A DNA stretch of 64,000 bases, from NCBI RefSeq assembly GCF_020400825.1, contig NZ_JAINVH010000023.1, positions 61,981 through 125,980 of the forward strand. Direction: 5' to 3'. Under the pieces are notes generated by a model that was given only the letters and a program-made list of their open reading frames with translations, was not told the origin of the DNA and made no database searches. Below are positions 25,559-35,148 of this stretch, piece after piece. The position numbers and the translations under genes are program-made. The DNA comes from Streptomyces sp. HPF1205 (GTDB taxonomy: Bacteria; Actinomycetota; Actinomycetes; Streptomycetales; Streptomycetaceae). Each line of letters opens with the position of its first letter. The first letter of the stretch is position 1.

Positions 25559-28500
25559 GCGGGCTCGGCGGCGAGGCGCCCGGCCAGTCCCGCGGCGGTG
25601 AGCGAGTCGAAGAACTCGCCGAGGGAGATCGACGTGCCGAACTCCTGCCGCAGCCGGGACAGGAGCTGGAGGGCGAGCAGGGAGTGTCCCCCCAGGTCGA
25701 GGAAGGGGTCGTGGGCGCCGACGCCCTCCACGCCGAGCAGTTCGCCCATGAGCGCGGCGACGCGCTCCTCCGTGCCGCCCCGCGGTTTGCGGTAGGCGAC
25801 GCTCAGCGCCGGCCGCGGGTGCCGGCCCTCCGTCCGGGCGGCCGGGGGCCGCGCGGGGTCGCCCTCGCCTGTGGGCGCGGGCGGGCGCAGGCCGCCCGGC
25901 GCGACCACGACCTGGGGGCGCAGCCCCGCGTCCAGCACCCGTACCAGCGCTTCCACACCGCGGTCCGGGGCGATGGTGCGCGCCAGCTGCCCGGCGAGGC
26001 CGAGCGGCCCGCCGCCGCGGCGCTCACCGCTGCCCGCGCCCCGGTACGGTGCCAGGTCGGCGGCGGTGCCGTCGCGCACGGACTCCAGCCGCCCGCGCAA
26101 GTTCCCCGGGTGCTTCAGGACGAAGCCCTCGGTCCGTGCCAGCAGCCGGCCGTCCGGGTCGTAGAGTGCGATCTCGGCCGTGCTGGTCTGCCTGCCCGTG
26201 TGGTCCGACCCGGTGGCGCGGTGATGGCTGAAGAACCGGCGCGGCAGGGGCGCGTGCAGGACCAGTCGCCCGTAGGCGATCGGGATGCGGAACTCCTCGG
26301 CCAGGTAGACGCCCGGGTAGGCGTTGGCCAGGTCCAGCAGCGACGGGTGCAGGTGGAGCCGGTCGAGGTCCGCGGCGAACTCCTCGGGCAGCTCCAGTTC
26401 GGCCAGGGTCTCCCGCGGACCGCTCCACATCCGCGTGACGCAGCGCGAGCGCGGTCCGAAGCCCATGGGGCCGTCGTGGACGGCTCCGGACACCTCGGTC
26501 AGCCGCCCGGCCAGCGCCGCGAGGTCGACGGGGGCTGCGGGGTCGGCGGGGTCGGCGGGCCGCGGCCGCGCGGCCTCGCGGATCAGGCCGGTGCAGTGGC
26601 GCAGCCAGGGCGCGTCGGGGCCGCGGTCCTCCCGGCGGCTGAGCACCGAGAACCGCGCGCTCAGGGCCCGGGGGGCGTCCGGACCGCCGTCCGGGCCGTC
26701 CTGCCGGGCTCCGTCCGGGGCGCCGTCCGGGGCGCCGTCCGGGGCGCCGTCTGCGGCTCCGTGCCATTCCAGGACCGTGCGCAGGGTCCGCGTCTCCTGT
26801 TCGTCGAGCACGACGGGCGCGAAGAAGGAGACCTCGTCCAGCTCCAGGCCGGCACCGGGCTGCGGCAGGTGGCGGGCGAAGGCGGCGCGGGCGAGCTCCA
26901 GGTGGCCGGTGCCGGGCACGACCGGGTGGCCGTGCATGCGGTGTTCGTCGACGAGCCAGTCCGCGGCCGCGCTGATCCTGTTCTCGTAGACCGCGTGCCG
27001 CGCGTCCTCCTCGATCAGCGCGCCGAGCAGCGGATGCCCGGTGGGCCGGGCCGGGCCGTCGCCCGCGGCCTCCCGGGCCGCCATGCCGACCTCCTGCCAG
27101 CCGTCCCAGTCGATCGCGACCACGGGCGGCCCGCCGTGCTCCTGCTCGTGCGCGGCGAGCGCGTCGAGGTAGGCGTTGGCCGCGCAGTAGTCGGCCTGGC
27201 CAGGGGCGCCGGTGACGCCGAGCGTGGAGGCGAACAGGGCGACGAAGTCCGGAGCGAGCGGTCGCAGGCTCTCCACCAGGTTCCGGGCGCCGCGCACCTT
27301 CGGGGCGAGTACGGCCGCGGCGGAGCCCGGATCGCGGAACTGGATGACCCCGCCCCCGGCGATCCCGGCGGCGTGCACCGCGCCGTGCACCGTCCCGAAC
27401 CTGGCCACCGCCTCGCGTACGGCCGCCGCCATGTCCTCGGCGTCGGCCGCGTCCGACCGCACGACCAGCACCCGCGCCCCCGCCTTCTCCAGCTCCTGCA
27501 CGGCGCGGACACGGGCGGCCGCGGCGGCGTCGGCGGGCGGTGCCCCGGGCGGTGGGAGCGGCGTACGGGTGGTGAGTACGAGCCGGGCGCGGACGGTGGC
27601 GGCCAGGTGCCGGGCGACGGTCAGGCCGAGGCCGCCGAGGCCGCCGGTGATCAGGTAGACGCCCTGCTCCCGCAGGACGGGCGCGGGCCGGTCGGCGCCG
27701 TCGCCCCCGCCGTGCGGGAGCGGGACCGGCAGCATGTCCCGCGCGTACCTGGCCGGGCCGCGCAGCACCACCTCGGCCTCGTCCGCGGCCCCGCTCCTGG
27801 CCAGGCACTCGGCCAGGACCTGGCGGGCGACGCGCCCGGAGTCGGCCTCGGCGGGCGGCGCGATGTCGACCGCCCGGCAGTCGACCGCCGGGTTCTCCAG
27901 CGGCCAGACCCGGCTGATGCCGAGCAGCACCGCCTTCTCGGGGCTGGAGCCCGCCCCGGCCCCGAAAGCGTGCAGGCCGGAGGAGACCACCGTCACCCGC
28001 GCCGGTTCGCCGCCGCCGTCCTCGCCGAGTGCCTGGGCGAGCAGCAGCAGGCTGCCGAAGCCGAGCCGTTGCGCCCGGTCCGTGTCGCGGGAGGCTGCCC
28101 GCTCACCGGTGACGGACCACAAGTGCACGATCCGGCGCGCCGCCCGGCCGGTTCCGCCCGGCCCGCGCAGCAGCCGCAGGTAGCCGGCGCGGTCCTCCGG
28201 GTCGAGTACGTGGTCGGGCTCGCCGGGCACCGCCACGCCCTCGGGCGCGACGGTCTCCACCTCGGCGCCGAGACGGCGCAGTTCGGCGGCCAGCTCGCCG
28301 CCGATCCCGGCCGGGTCGAGGAAGACCAGCCATGGCTCCCCCGCCGGTGGCCGCACCCGGGCGGTCAGCGGCGGCAGTTGGCGCCACCCGGGTACCGAGA
28401 ACCAGGAGGCGAGGCCGTCGCCGGGCGTGCCGGCGGCTTCCGCGTCCCGCGTCCCGGCGGCGGAACGGGCGGTGGTACGGGCGGTGCCGGCCGGGGCGTC

Positions 28501-31263
28501 GGCGGCGGCCGGGGCCGCCCAGTGGCGGCGCCGCTCGAACGGGTAGCCGGGCAGCGGCACCCGGCGGCGGCGCTCCCCCGAGTGGAACCCGTCCCAGTCC
28601 ACGGGCACCCCCGCCTGCCACAACCGTCCGGCGGTGGAGAGCAGGAACCGGTCCTCCGGCTCGCGCTCGTGCCGTGCCGGCAGCGACGCCAGCACCTCGA
28701 CGCCCTCGGCGGCGCCGGACGGGCGGGCCTGCAGGGCGAGGCTGCCCAGCGCGCGGCCCGGGCCCACCTCCAGCAGCACCCTGCCCGGCACCTCCCACAG
28801 CCGTGCCGCGCTCCGGGCGAACCGGACCGGCTCGCACAGGTGCCGCACCCAGTGGCCGGGGTCGAGCGCCTGCTCGGGCGTCATCCAGTCCCCGGTGACG
28901 TTCGACAGCAGGGGGATCCGCGGCTCGCGCAGGTCGAGCGAGGCCACCAGGGCAGCGAACTCGGCGGCGGCGGGGCGCATCATCGGCGTGTGGAAGGCGT
29001 GGGTGGTCTGCACCGGCCGGCTGGGAACGCCGTCGGCGGCCAGCCGCTCGGCCAACTGCCGTACCTGGTCGGCGGGCCCGGCGGCCACGCACAGCTCGGG
29101 GCCATTGACCGCGGCCACCGCCACCTGGCTGTGGCCGGCCCCGTCCGCGGCGAGCAGGTCGCGCAGCCGCTCCTCGCCCAGCGGCACCGCGAGCATCGAC
29201 CCGCCGGGCAGCGCGGCGAGTATCCGCGCGCGTTCCGCCACCAGGTGCAGCGCGTCCTCAAGACCGAGCACCCCGGACAGGCAGGCCGCGGTGAACTCCC
29301 CGATGCTGTACCCGAGCAGGGCGTCCGGCCGCACCCCCCAGTGTTCCCAGAGCCTGGCCAGGGCGTATTCGACGGCGAAGACCGCGGGCTGGGCGAGCCG
29401 GGTGTCGGGCAGGTCGTCGCGGCGGCGGCCGCGGCCGAGCATGGCCCGCAGGTCGAGGCCGTCCCCCGGGGCCGGCTCCGCGGCGTCCTGGACACCCGGC
29501 GGGTAGAGGGCGCCCAGCAGGTCCAGGCCGTCCCGGGCGCCCAGGAGGTCGGCGCACCGGTCGAGTTCGGCGCGGAAGACCGGCTCGGTCTCGCGGATCC
29601 GCCGGGCCATCCCGATGTGCTGGTCGCCGAGGCCGGGCAGCAGGAAGGCGACCGACGGGCCCGGGCCCGGCCGGGCCCGCACGCCGGGCAGCGCGTCCGG
29701 GTCGGCGAACGCGGCCGCCGCCGCGGCCGGGGTGTCGGCGACCGCGAACCGCCGGTGCGCGAAGGCGCGGCGGCCGGCGTGTGTGGTCCAGGCGGCGTCG
29801 GCCAGGTCCGGGGCGTCCGGTTCGCCCAGCCGGCCGGCCAGTTCGCGGCACAGCGCGGCGCCCGCGGCCTCGGAGCGGGCGGAGACGGTCAGGAGGTGCC
29901 AGCGGCGCCCACCGCCGGCCGCGGTGGCCGGTGCGGTGGCCGGTACGGGAGCCGGTACGGGGGCCTCCTCCAGGACCACGTGCGCCCCGGTGCCGCCCAG
30001 GCCGAAGGAGCTGACCCCGGCGCGGCGCGGCCGGTCCCCGCGCGGCCAGGGCACGGCCTCGCGCGCGACCTCGAAGGGGGAGGCGTCGAAGTCGATGCGC
30101 GGGTTCGGCCGGTCGAAGTGGAGGCTGGCGGGCACGCGTTCGTGTTCCAGGGCGAGCACCGTCTTGAGCAGCCCGGCGATGCCGGCGGCGGCGTGGGTGT
30201 GGCCGATGTTGGTCTTCACCGATCCGATCGGCCGCCGTCCCCCGCTCCAGCCGCGGTCCCGCCAGGCGCGGGTGAGGGCGTCGACCTCGATGCGGTCGCC
30301 CATCGGGGTGCCGCTGCCGTGCGCCTCCACGTAGCCGACGGTGTCCGGGTGCACCCCGGCGGCCTCCAGGGCAGCCGCCACGATCCGGGCCTGTCCCGCC
30401 ACGCCGGGCGCGGTGTAGCCGACGCGGGCCGAGCCGTCGTTGCCGACCGCGGAGCCCTTGATCACGGCCCGTACGTGGTCGCCGTCGGCGAGCGCGTCCT
30501 CCAGCCGCTTGAGCACCACCAGGCCCACGCCCTCCCCGATCACCGTGCCCTCGGCGGCGGCGTCGAAGGAGCGGCAGTGGCCGTCGGCCGAGTAGATCCC
30601 GCCCTCGGTGGCGATGTAGCCCGGGCCCTGCGCGGCGCGGACGGTGACCCCGCCGGCGAGTGCCATCCGGCATTCCCCGGCCAGCAGCGCCCGCGCGGCC
30701 AGGTGGACGGCGACCAGTGAGCTGGAGCAGGCGGTCTGCACGGTCACCGCGGCACCGGTCAGCCCCAGCAGGTAGGCGATGCGGGTGGCCATGTAGTCCG
30801 GCTCGTTGCCCACGTCGCGCAGGAAGGACTGGTGCGGGTCCCGGCTCTGCCCGATGAGCTCGAAGTAGCCGTTGCGGTAGCCGCCCGCGAAGAGGGCGAC
30901 CGGCCCGCCGGCCCGCTCCGGCAGGTGGCCGCTGTCCTCGAAGGCGTGCCACGCGCACTCCAGCAGCAGCCGCTGCTGCGGGTCGATCAGTTCGGCCTCC
31001 TTCGGGTTCAGGCCGAAGAACTCCGCGTCGAACAGGTCCGTCCCGTCCAGGGCGCCCTGGGCGGGCACGTAGCGAGGGTGGTCGCGCAGCCGGGCCGGGG
31101 TGCCGGCCGCGTCGAGTTCGCCGGGAGAGAAGAAGGTGACGCACTCCACCCCGCCGCTGATGTTGCGCCAGTACTCCCGCAGGTCCGGCGAACGCGGGAA
31201 GCGTCCGCTCATACCGATGATCGCTATGTCGCCGGCGGAGGCGGGGGCGCCGGGTGCGGCCAT
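25555..31263 (-). CDS. Type I PKS: KS-AT-KR-DH-ACP
   Basis: 1902 aa. KS has Cys179 (VQTACSSS), EAHGSGT and KTNIGHTHAA and is of the type common in mixed PKS/NRPS lines (GGIYSADGHCRSFDA). AT has Ser653 in GYSIGE and HAFHTP. The KR (TGGLGGLG about 1204; Tyr in GQADYCAANAY about 1359) precedes the DH (HRMHGHPVVPG, His about 1441; HPSLLDLANAYPG), reversing the usual cis-AT order. The ACP has Ser about 1859 in LGGHSLLALQ, a peptidyl-carrier-like motif. ATG 31263 has AAGGAG 8 nt upstream; the frame opens 150 bp earlier in repeat sequence. The location suggests aryl starter and hydroxymalonyl extender units. Confidence 0.88.
26713..26748 (-). repeat. In-frame 12-bp repeat (Asp-Gly-Ala-Pro)n in DH
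   Basis: Three perfect copies of GTCCGGGGCGCC plus degenerate copies on both sides encode a DGAP repeat inside the DH region of the PKS. This is probably a flexible surface loop prone to slippage. Confidence 0.7.
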
Positions 31264-31400
31264 GTGGGGGCTCCTTCGGGTCGGACGTCGGCTCCGGACG
31301 GCGGCTCCGTCTCCGGACGGGTACGGGTCGGGGGTTCGGGGGTTCGGGCTCCGAGCGGGCGCGGGTTCGGGGGCGGGGCTCCGGACGGCTTCGGGCTCAG

Positions 31401-31434
31401 GGGGCGGGCTCAAGGGGCGGGCTCAAGGGGCGGG
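31401..31434. repeat. Tandem 13-bp repeat GGGGCGGGCTCAA
   Basis: Two full copies and a partial third lie in the 189-bp gap between the aryl-AMP ligase stop and the PKS start. The rest of the gap is GGTTCGG- and CTCCGGACGG-type repeats. Nothing else is seen there. Confidence 0.6.
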
Positions 31435-31452
31435 TACGGCTTTCCGGCGTCT

Positions 31453-33192
31453 TCAGTCCGGGGCGCCCGCCTCGGTGGCGGCCCGGCGCAGGGCGACGCG
31501 GTCGACCTTGCCGATGCCCACGTAGGGGATCGTGTCGACGATCTCCAGGCGCTCGGGCAGCTTGAACGTCGCCAGGCCCCGGTCCTGGAGGTGGCGGCGC
31601 AGCTCCAGCAGGGAGGGTGGGGCCGCGGGGTCCAGCGGGACGGCGAAGAGGCACACCGTCTGGCCCAGCACCGGGTGCGGTACGGCGACGGCCGCGGCCG
31701 CCCGCACCGCGGGGTGGTCGATGACCAGCGCCTCCAGGTCCAGCGGGGAGATCTTCTCCCCGCCGCGGTTGATGACGTCGCCCAGCCGGCCCTCCACCAC
31801 CAGCCCCCCGGAGGGGAGCAGGCGCACCACGTCGCCGGTGCGGTAGAAGCCGTCCGCGGTGAAGGACCGCTCGTCGGCGCCGGGCGCGTTGTAGTAGCCG
31901 GGGACCGTGTACGGGCCGCGGGTGAGCAGTTCGCCCGTGGTGCCGGGCGGTACGGGCGCGCCGGACTCGTCGACCACCCGCAGCTCGTCACCGGGGGAGG
32001 CGGGCCTGCCCTGGGTCCCGGTGACGACGCCTTCGGGGTCGTCCAGCGCGGTGAAGACCAGCAGGCCCTCGCTCATCCCGTAGCACTGCTGCACGGTGCA
32101 GCCCAGCGCCTTCATCGCCTCGGTTACCAGCCGCGCCTCGGGGCGCGCGCCGCCGACCTGCACCACGCGCAGGGTGGACGGGCCCCGCCCGCGCCGGCGG
32201 GCCGCGGCGACCCACTGGTCCACCAGGGCGGGTACGAGGGCGCAGTGCGTCACGCCTTCCCGCTCCACCAGGTCGAGCGCGCCGTCCGGGTCGTCGGCCG
32301 ATGCCAGCACCACGCGCCCGCCGAAGGCCAGTGTGCCGAGGATGCCGGGGCAGTTGAGGACGAAGCCGTGGGCGCCCGGCATCACCGCCAGATACACGGT
32401 GTCCGCGGAAAGGGCTGCCCATTCGGCGGAAGCGCGGATCATGTAGCCGTAGCCCTCGTGCGCCCGCGCGATGGCCTTGGGGCGGCCGGTGGTGCCGCTG
32501 GAGAGCAGCATCACCGCGGGCTCGTCGTCCTGCGGCGGCCCCAGCTCGGGCAGCGGGCCCTCGCCGGGTTCGGGACGGCACAGCGCGACCAGGTCGTGCG
32601 TGTCCTGCTCGGGCGCGCCGCCGCCCGCGCGGTCGGCCACGAGCAGCAGGCGCAACGACGGGCAGTCCGCCGCCAGGTGCCTGGCCAGGGCGGCGTGGTC
32701 GAAACGGCCCACGCGCCGCTGCACCGCCATCGCCACCGGCGCGGTCGCCTCGACGACGTGCGCCAACTCGTACCGGCGCAGGGCGGGATGGGCCATCACG
32801 GGGTGCGCGCCGAGCCGCATCAGGGCCAGTGGCAGCACCACCAGCTCGACGTCGTTGGGCAGTTGGACCAGGACCCGGTCCCCGCGGCGCACGCCCAGCC
32901 GGGCCAGCCGCCGGGCCGCGCCGGCCACCGCGTCGGCGAGCTGCCGGTAGGTCAGCCGCCCGCCCGGGGCCACCACGGCGACGGCCTCCGGCCGCTCAGC
33001 GGCCCGGCGCAGCGCCAGCCGGTCCACCCGCTCGGGCAGCCACCAGCCGCGCCGCCGGTACTCCTGCGCGCGTTCCGCCGGTACGCGCGGAAGGGCGGCG
33101 GGCGCGGGGAGCCCGGAAGCGGGACCGGGAGCGGGTGCGGGCCCGGCTCCGTGGGCGGGGGAGGCAGGGGCCGCGGGCCCGGCGGCGCTCAT
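31453..33192 (-). CDS. Aryl acid-AMP ligase (DhbE/EntE type)
   Basis: 579 aa. It begins with the family marker QEYRRRGWW and has LLSSGTTGRPKAIARAH, VVQVGGARPEARL, YGMSEGLL, YRTGDVVRL, GRLGDVINRGGEKI and a C-terminal GKVDRVAL with the catalytic Lys. These align well with 2,3-dihydroxybenzoate-AMP ligases. At the pocket, where DhbE reads AHNYPLSS, this protein reads AHGFVLNC: Asn235 is Gly and Ser240 is Cys (DhbE numbering), arguing against plain dihydroxybenzoate. With the picolinate-type genes next door, a pyridine carboxylate is my favoured substrate. ATG 33192 overlaps the carrier-protein stop (ATGA). Confidence 0.85.
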   Translation of the reverse strand: MSAAGPAAPASPAHGAGPAPAPGPASGLPAPAALPRVPAERAQEYRRRGWWLPERVDRLALRRAAERPEAVAVVAPGGRLTYRQLADAVAGAARRLARLGVRRGDRVLVQLPNDVELVVLPLALMRLGAHPVMAHPALRRYELAHVVEATAPVAMAVQRRVGRFDHAALARHLAADCPSLRLLLVADRAGGGAPEQDTHDLVALCRPEPGEGPLPELGPPQDDEPAVMLLSSGTTGRPKAIARAHEGYGYMIRASAEWAALSADTVYLAVMPGAHGFVLNCPGILGTLAFGGRVVLASADDPDGALDLVEREGVTHCALVPALVDQWVAAARRRGRGPSTLRVVQVGGARPEARLVTEAMKALGCTVQQCYGMSEGLLVFTALDDPEGVVTGTQGRPASPGDELRVVDESGAPVPPGTTGELLTRGPYTVPGYYNAPGADERSFTADGFYRTGDVVRLLPSGGLVVEGRLGDVINRGGEKISPLDLEALVIDHPAVRAAAAVAVPHPVLGQTVCLFAVPLDPAAPPSLLELRRHLQDRGLATFKLPERLEIVDTIPYVGIGKVDRVALRRAATEAGAPD

Positions 33193-33437
33193 CCGCGCTC
33201 CCCGCCGGCCGCGCCGCGCTCCGCGCTGATGGCGTCGGCGAGCTCGGCCAGGCTGTAGTCGGCGGCGTCCCACAGGTCGATGTGGGCACCGAAGCGGCGT
33301 GTCATCTCCAGGCCGAGCTCGGTGGTCTCCGTGGACGTGAGGCCCAGGCCGGAGCGGAGCCGGGTGTCGGGGGTGAGCAGCTCGGGCTCCACCCCGAGTT
33401 CCGCGAGAATATCCGTCAATTCACTGAGCACAGCCAT
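33189..33437 (-). CDS. Small aryl/acyl carrier protein
   Basis: 82 aa, single carrier domain with the attachment Ser in GLGLTSTETTELGLEM (about residue 35), an unusual TST in place of DSL. ATG 33437 follows AAGGAG by 9 nt. It is the first gene of the operon and is coupled to the aryl-AMP ligase, so it probably holds the aryl starter for the KS-AT-KR-DH-ACP synthase. Confidence 0.8.
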   Translation of the reverse strand: MAVLSELTDILAELGVEPELLTPDTRLRSGLGLTSTETTELGLEMTRRFGAHIDLWDAADYSLAELADAISAERGAAGGERG

Positions 33438-33537
33438 GGCTACGCTCTCCTTCCGGGAGGGCGAAAGCGATCAAGAAATGGGGGCCGGTATGCCCCGGCA
33501 CCGGGGTGGAAAACGGATCACCGGAATTACGGCCCAG

Positions 33538-33566
33538 CAAGTACCCCGCCGTCTCGGAACTGTCAA
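33538..33566 (-). promoter_or_regulatory. Promoter of aryl/hydroxymalonyl operon
   Basis: Minus strand: -35 TTGACA (33566-33561, perfect), 17-bp spacer, -10 TACTTG (33543-33538). Start would be near 33531, about 95 nt before the carrier-protein ATG. Confidence 0.55.
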
Positions 33567-33719
33567 TGACGTCCACGGGTACCGCGGACCGAACTGGCAG
33601 CCGCGGGCCCGATCCGGAATCTCGCCAGACCCCATCATCACCGTGTCGGCGACTTCGTCAACCTCTCCCCGGTGAGCGGAATATCTCCCTCCAGAGCCGC
33701 CAGAATCGATGAAGTCGCT

Positions 33720-33750
33720 GATCAGGACGGTACGTGTAGGTGCCCTGATC
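33720..33750. promoter_or_regulatory. Inverted repeat GATCAGG-N17-CCTGATC
   Basis: Perfect 7-bp arms separated by 17 bp, upstream of the aminotransferase promoter. It could be a dimeric-regulator operator; the spacing is wide for a single site. Confidence 0.4.
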
Positions 33751-33808
33751 CGTTTCGAGTCGCCGGCCCCTTGACCAGAACACGCCCCGTTGGCCGGAAG
33801 CCCACCCT

Positions 33809-33837
33809 TTGCGTTCCCGCCGCCGTGAATCTAAGCT
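33809..33837 (+). promoter_or_regulatory. Promoter of aminotransferase/oxidase genes
   Basis: -35 TTGCGT (33809-33814), 17-bp spacer, -10 TAAGCT (33832-33837). Start near 33844 gives a 40-nt leader to the ATG at 33884. Confidence 0.55.
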
Positions 33838-33883
33838 CCCGGGCGGTCATATCCCACTCCTTCAGCGAGCTAGGACCGCCCAC

Positions 33884-35140
33884 ATGCCAACGGAGATCGG
33901 TAAGTATTCAATACCCGCTGCCCAGGTGGGGAGTGTCCTCGGCGACGCCGAAATCGCGGCCCTCACCGACTTGATCCGTTCCGGTGCCACGCTCTCCCAG
34001 GGACCGCTCAGGGAAGAGTTCGAACAGCGATTGCGCGCCCACATCGGCACCCGGCACGCCCTCACCGTCACCAGCGGGACGGTCGCGCTCGCCATCGCGG
34101 TGCACCTGCTCGACCTGCGGCCCGGGGACGAGGTGATCGTCACCCCGCAGTCGTTCAAGGCCACCGCGGAACCGCTGCTCGCCCACGAGAAGGTGGCGGT
34201 CCGGTTCTGCGACGTCGACCCCGACACGCTCAACATCGACAGTGCCGCGTTCGAGGCGCTGATCACCCCGCGCACCAAGGCGCTGCTGCTGGTCCACTAC
34301 GGCGGCCGGCCCGCCGAGATGCGGGAGATCATGGCGATCGCCCGCCGGCACGGCGTCCTGGTGGTCGAGGACTGCGCCCACGCCCTGGGCTCGGAGTACC
34401 GGGGCGGCCGTCCCGGCTCCCTCGGCGACATCGGCTGTTTCAGCTTCCACTCCACCAAGAACATCAGCTCTCTGGGCGAGGGCGGCATGATCACGTTCGA
34501 CCGCGACGACTGGGCCGAGCGGGTGGACCGCATCCGGTCCAACGCGGTGGACGGGGATTACGTCAGCAAGCCGCTGCACGTCGGTCACGGGCGCCAGCCG
34601 TGGATGATGTGGGTCGACGACTCCTACGAGAACATCTGCAGCACGGTACGCGCTCCCGGCAGCAACGCCACCATGAGCGAGGCCGGCGCGGCCGTGGGCC
34701 TCGTACAACTCGACCGGCTGGACGCCTTGGTGAGCCGCCGCCAGGAGATCGCCGCCCGGTACGCCGAGGTGCTCGGCGCGGTGCCCGGTGTCCGGCTGCC
34801 CGAGGTGCCGCCGGAGGTGAACCACCCCTACCACCTGTTCACGTTCTTCGTCCGGCCCGAGAGCGAGGTGGGCCGCGACGCGGTGGTCGCCGCCCTGGAG
34901 GAGGCCGGCATCCAGGTGCAGCTGCGGTACTTCCCGCTCCACCTGCGGCCCGAGTGGCGCGGCCGCGGCCACCGCTACGGCGAGTGCCCGGTCGCCGAAC
35001 GCCTGTGGTTCCGCGAGCAGGTCAACCTGCCGTGCCACCCGTCCCTGACCGACGACCAGGTCGAGTACGTCGTGAGCTCCCTCAGGACGGCCCTGCGCGC
35101 ACCGCGGAGCCGCCGGCCGATGACCGCAACCTCCAGGTAG
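33884..35140 (+). CDS. DegT/DnrJ/EryC1-family aminotransferase, NikC-like role
   Basis: 418 aa PLP enzyme. Fold-type I DegT signatures: TSGTVALAIAVHLL, VEDCAHALGSEYRG and the PLP lysine in FSFHSTKNISSLGEGG (Lys192). ATG 33884 has AGGA 9 nt upstream; the longer frame has no such site. It lies 8 bp ahead of a NikD-like oxidase. Nikkomycin and streptogramin-type pathways use an L-lysine 2-aminotransferase (NikC/VisA) to make piperideine-2-carboxylate, which NikD-type enzymes oxidise to picolinate. That pairing is the basis for the role. An amino-sugar aminotransferase is the alternative, but no deoxysugar genes are nearby. Confidence 0.75.
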   Translation: MPTEIGKYSIPAAQVGSVLGDAEIAALTDLIRSGATLSQGPLREEFEQRLRAHIGTRHALTVTSGTVALAIAVHLLDLRPGDEVIVTPQSFKATAEPLLAHEKVAVRFCDVDPDTLNIDSAAFEALITPRTKALLLVHYGGRPAEMREIMAIARRHGVLVVEDCAHALGSEYRGGRPGSLGDIGCFSFHSTKNISSLGEGGMITFDRDDWAERVDRIRSNAVDGDYVSKPLHVGHGRQPWMMWVDDSYENICSTVRAPGSNATMSEAGAAVGLVQLDRLDALVSRRQEIAARYAEVLGAVPGVRLPEVPPEVNHPYHLFTFFVRPESEVGRDAVVAALEEAGIQVQLRYFPLHLRPEWRGRGHRYGECPVAERLWFREQVNLPCHPSLTDDQVEYVVSSLRTALRAPRSRRPMTATSR

Positions 35141-35148
35141 GAGCCCCA

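Larger units (their letters stand above)
33438..33883. other. Divergent control region, starter-unit operons
   Basis: 446 bp without a gene. It has a promoter toward the carrier protein (33538-33566), one toward the aminotransferase (33809-33837) and an inverted repeat between them (33720-33750). It is more AT-rich than its surroundings. Confidence 0.65.

Noticed and set aside
25684..30720. 1678-codon plus-strand frame opposite the KR-DH PKS
   Set aside because: Antisense shadow; repetitive His/Gly/Arg composition and no domains.
33884..35140. AHBA synthase as the role of the DegT-family enzyme
   Set aside because: No aminoshikimate genes nearby and the PLP-Lys motif (HSTKNISSLGEGG) is unlike what I recall for AHBA synthases; the NikD-like partner points to lysine chemistry.
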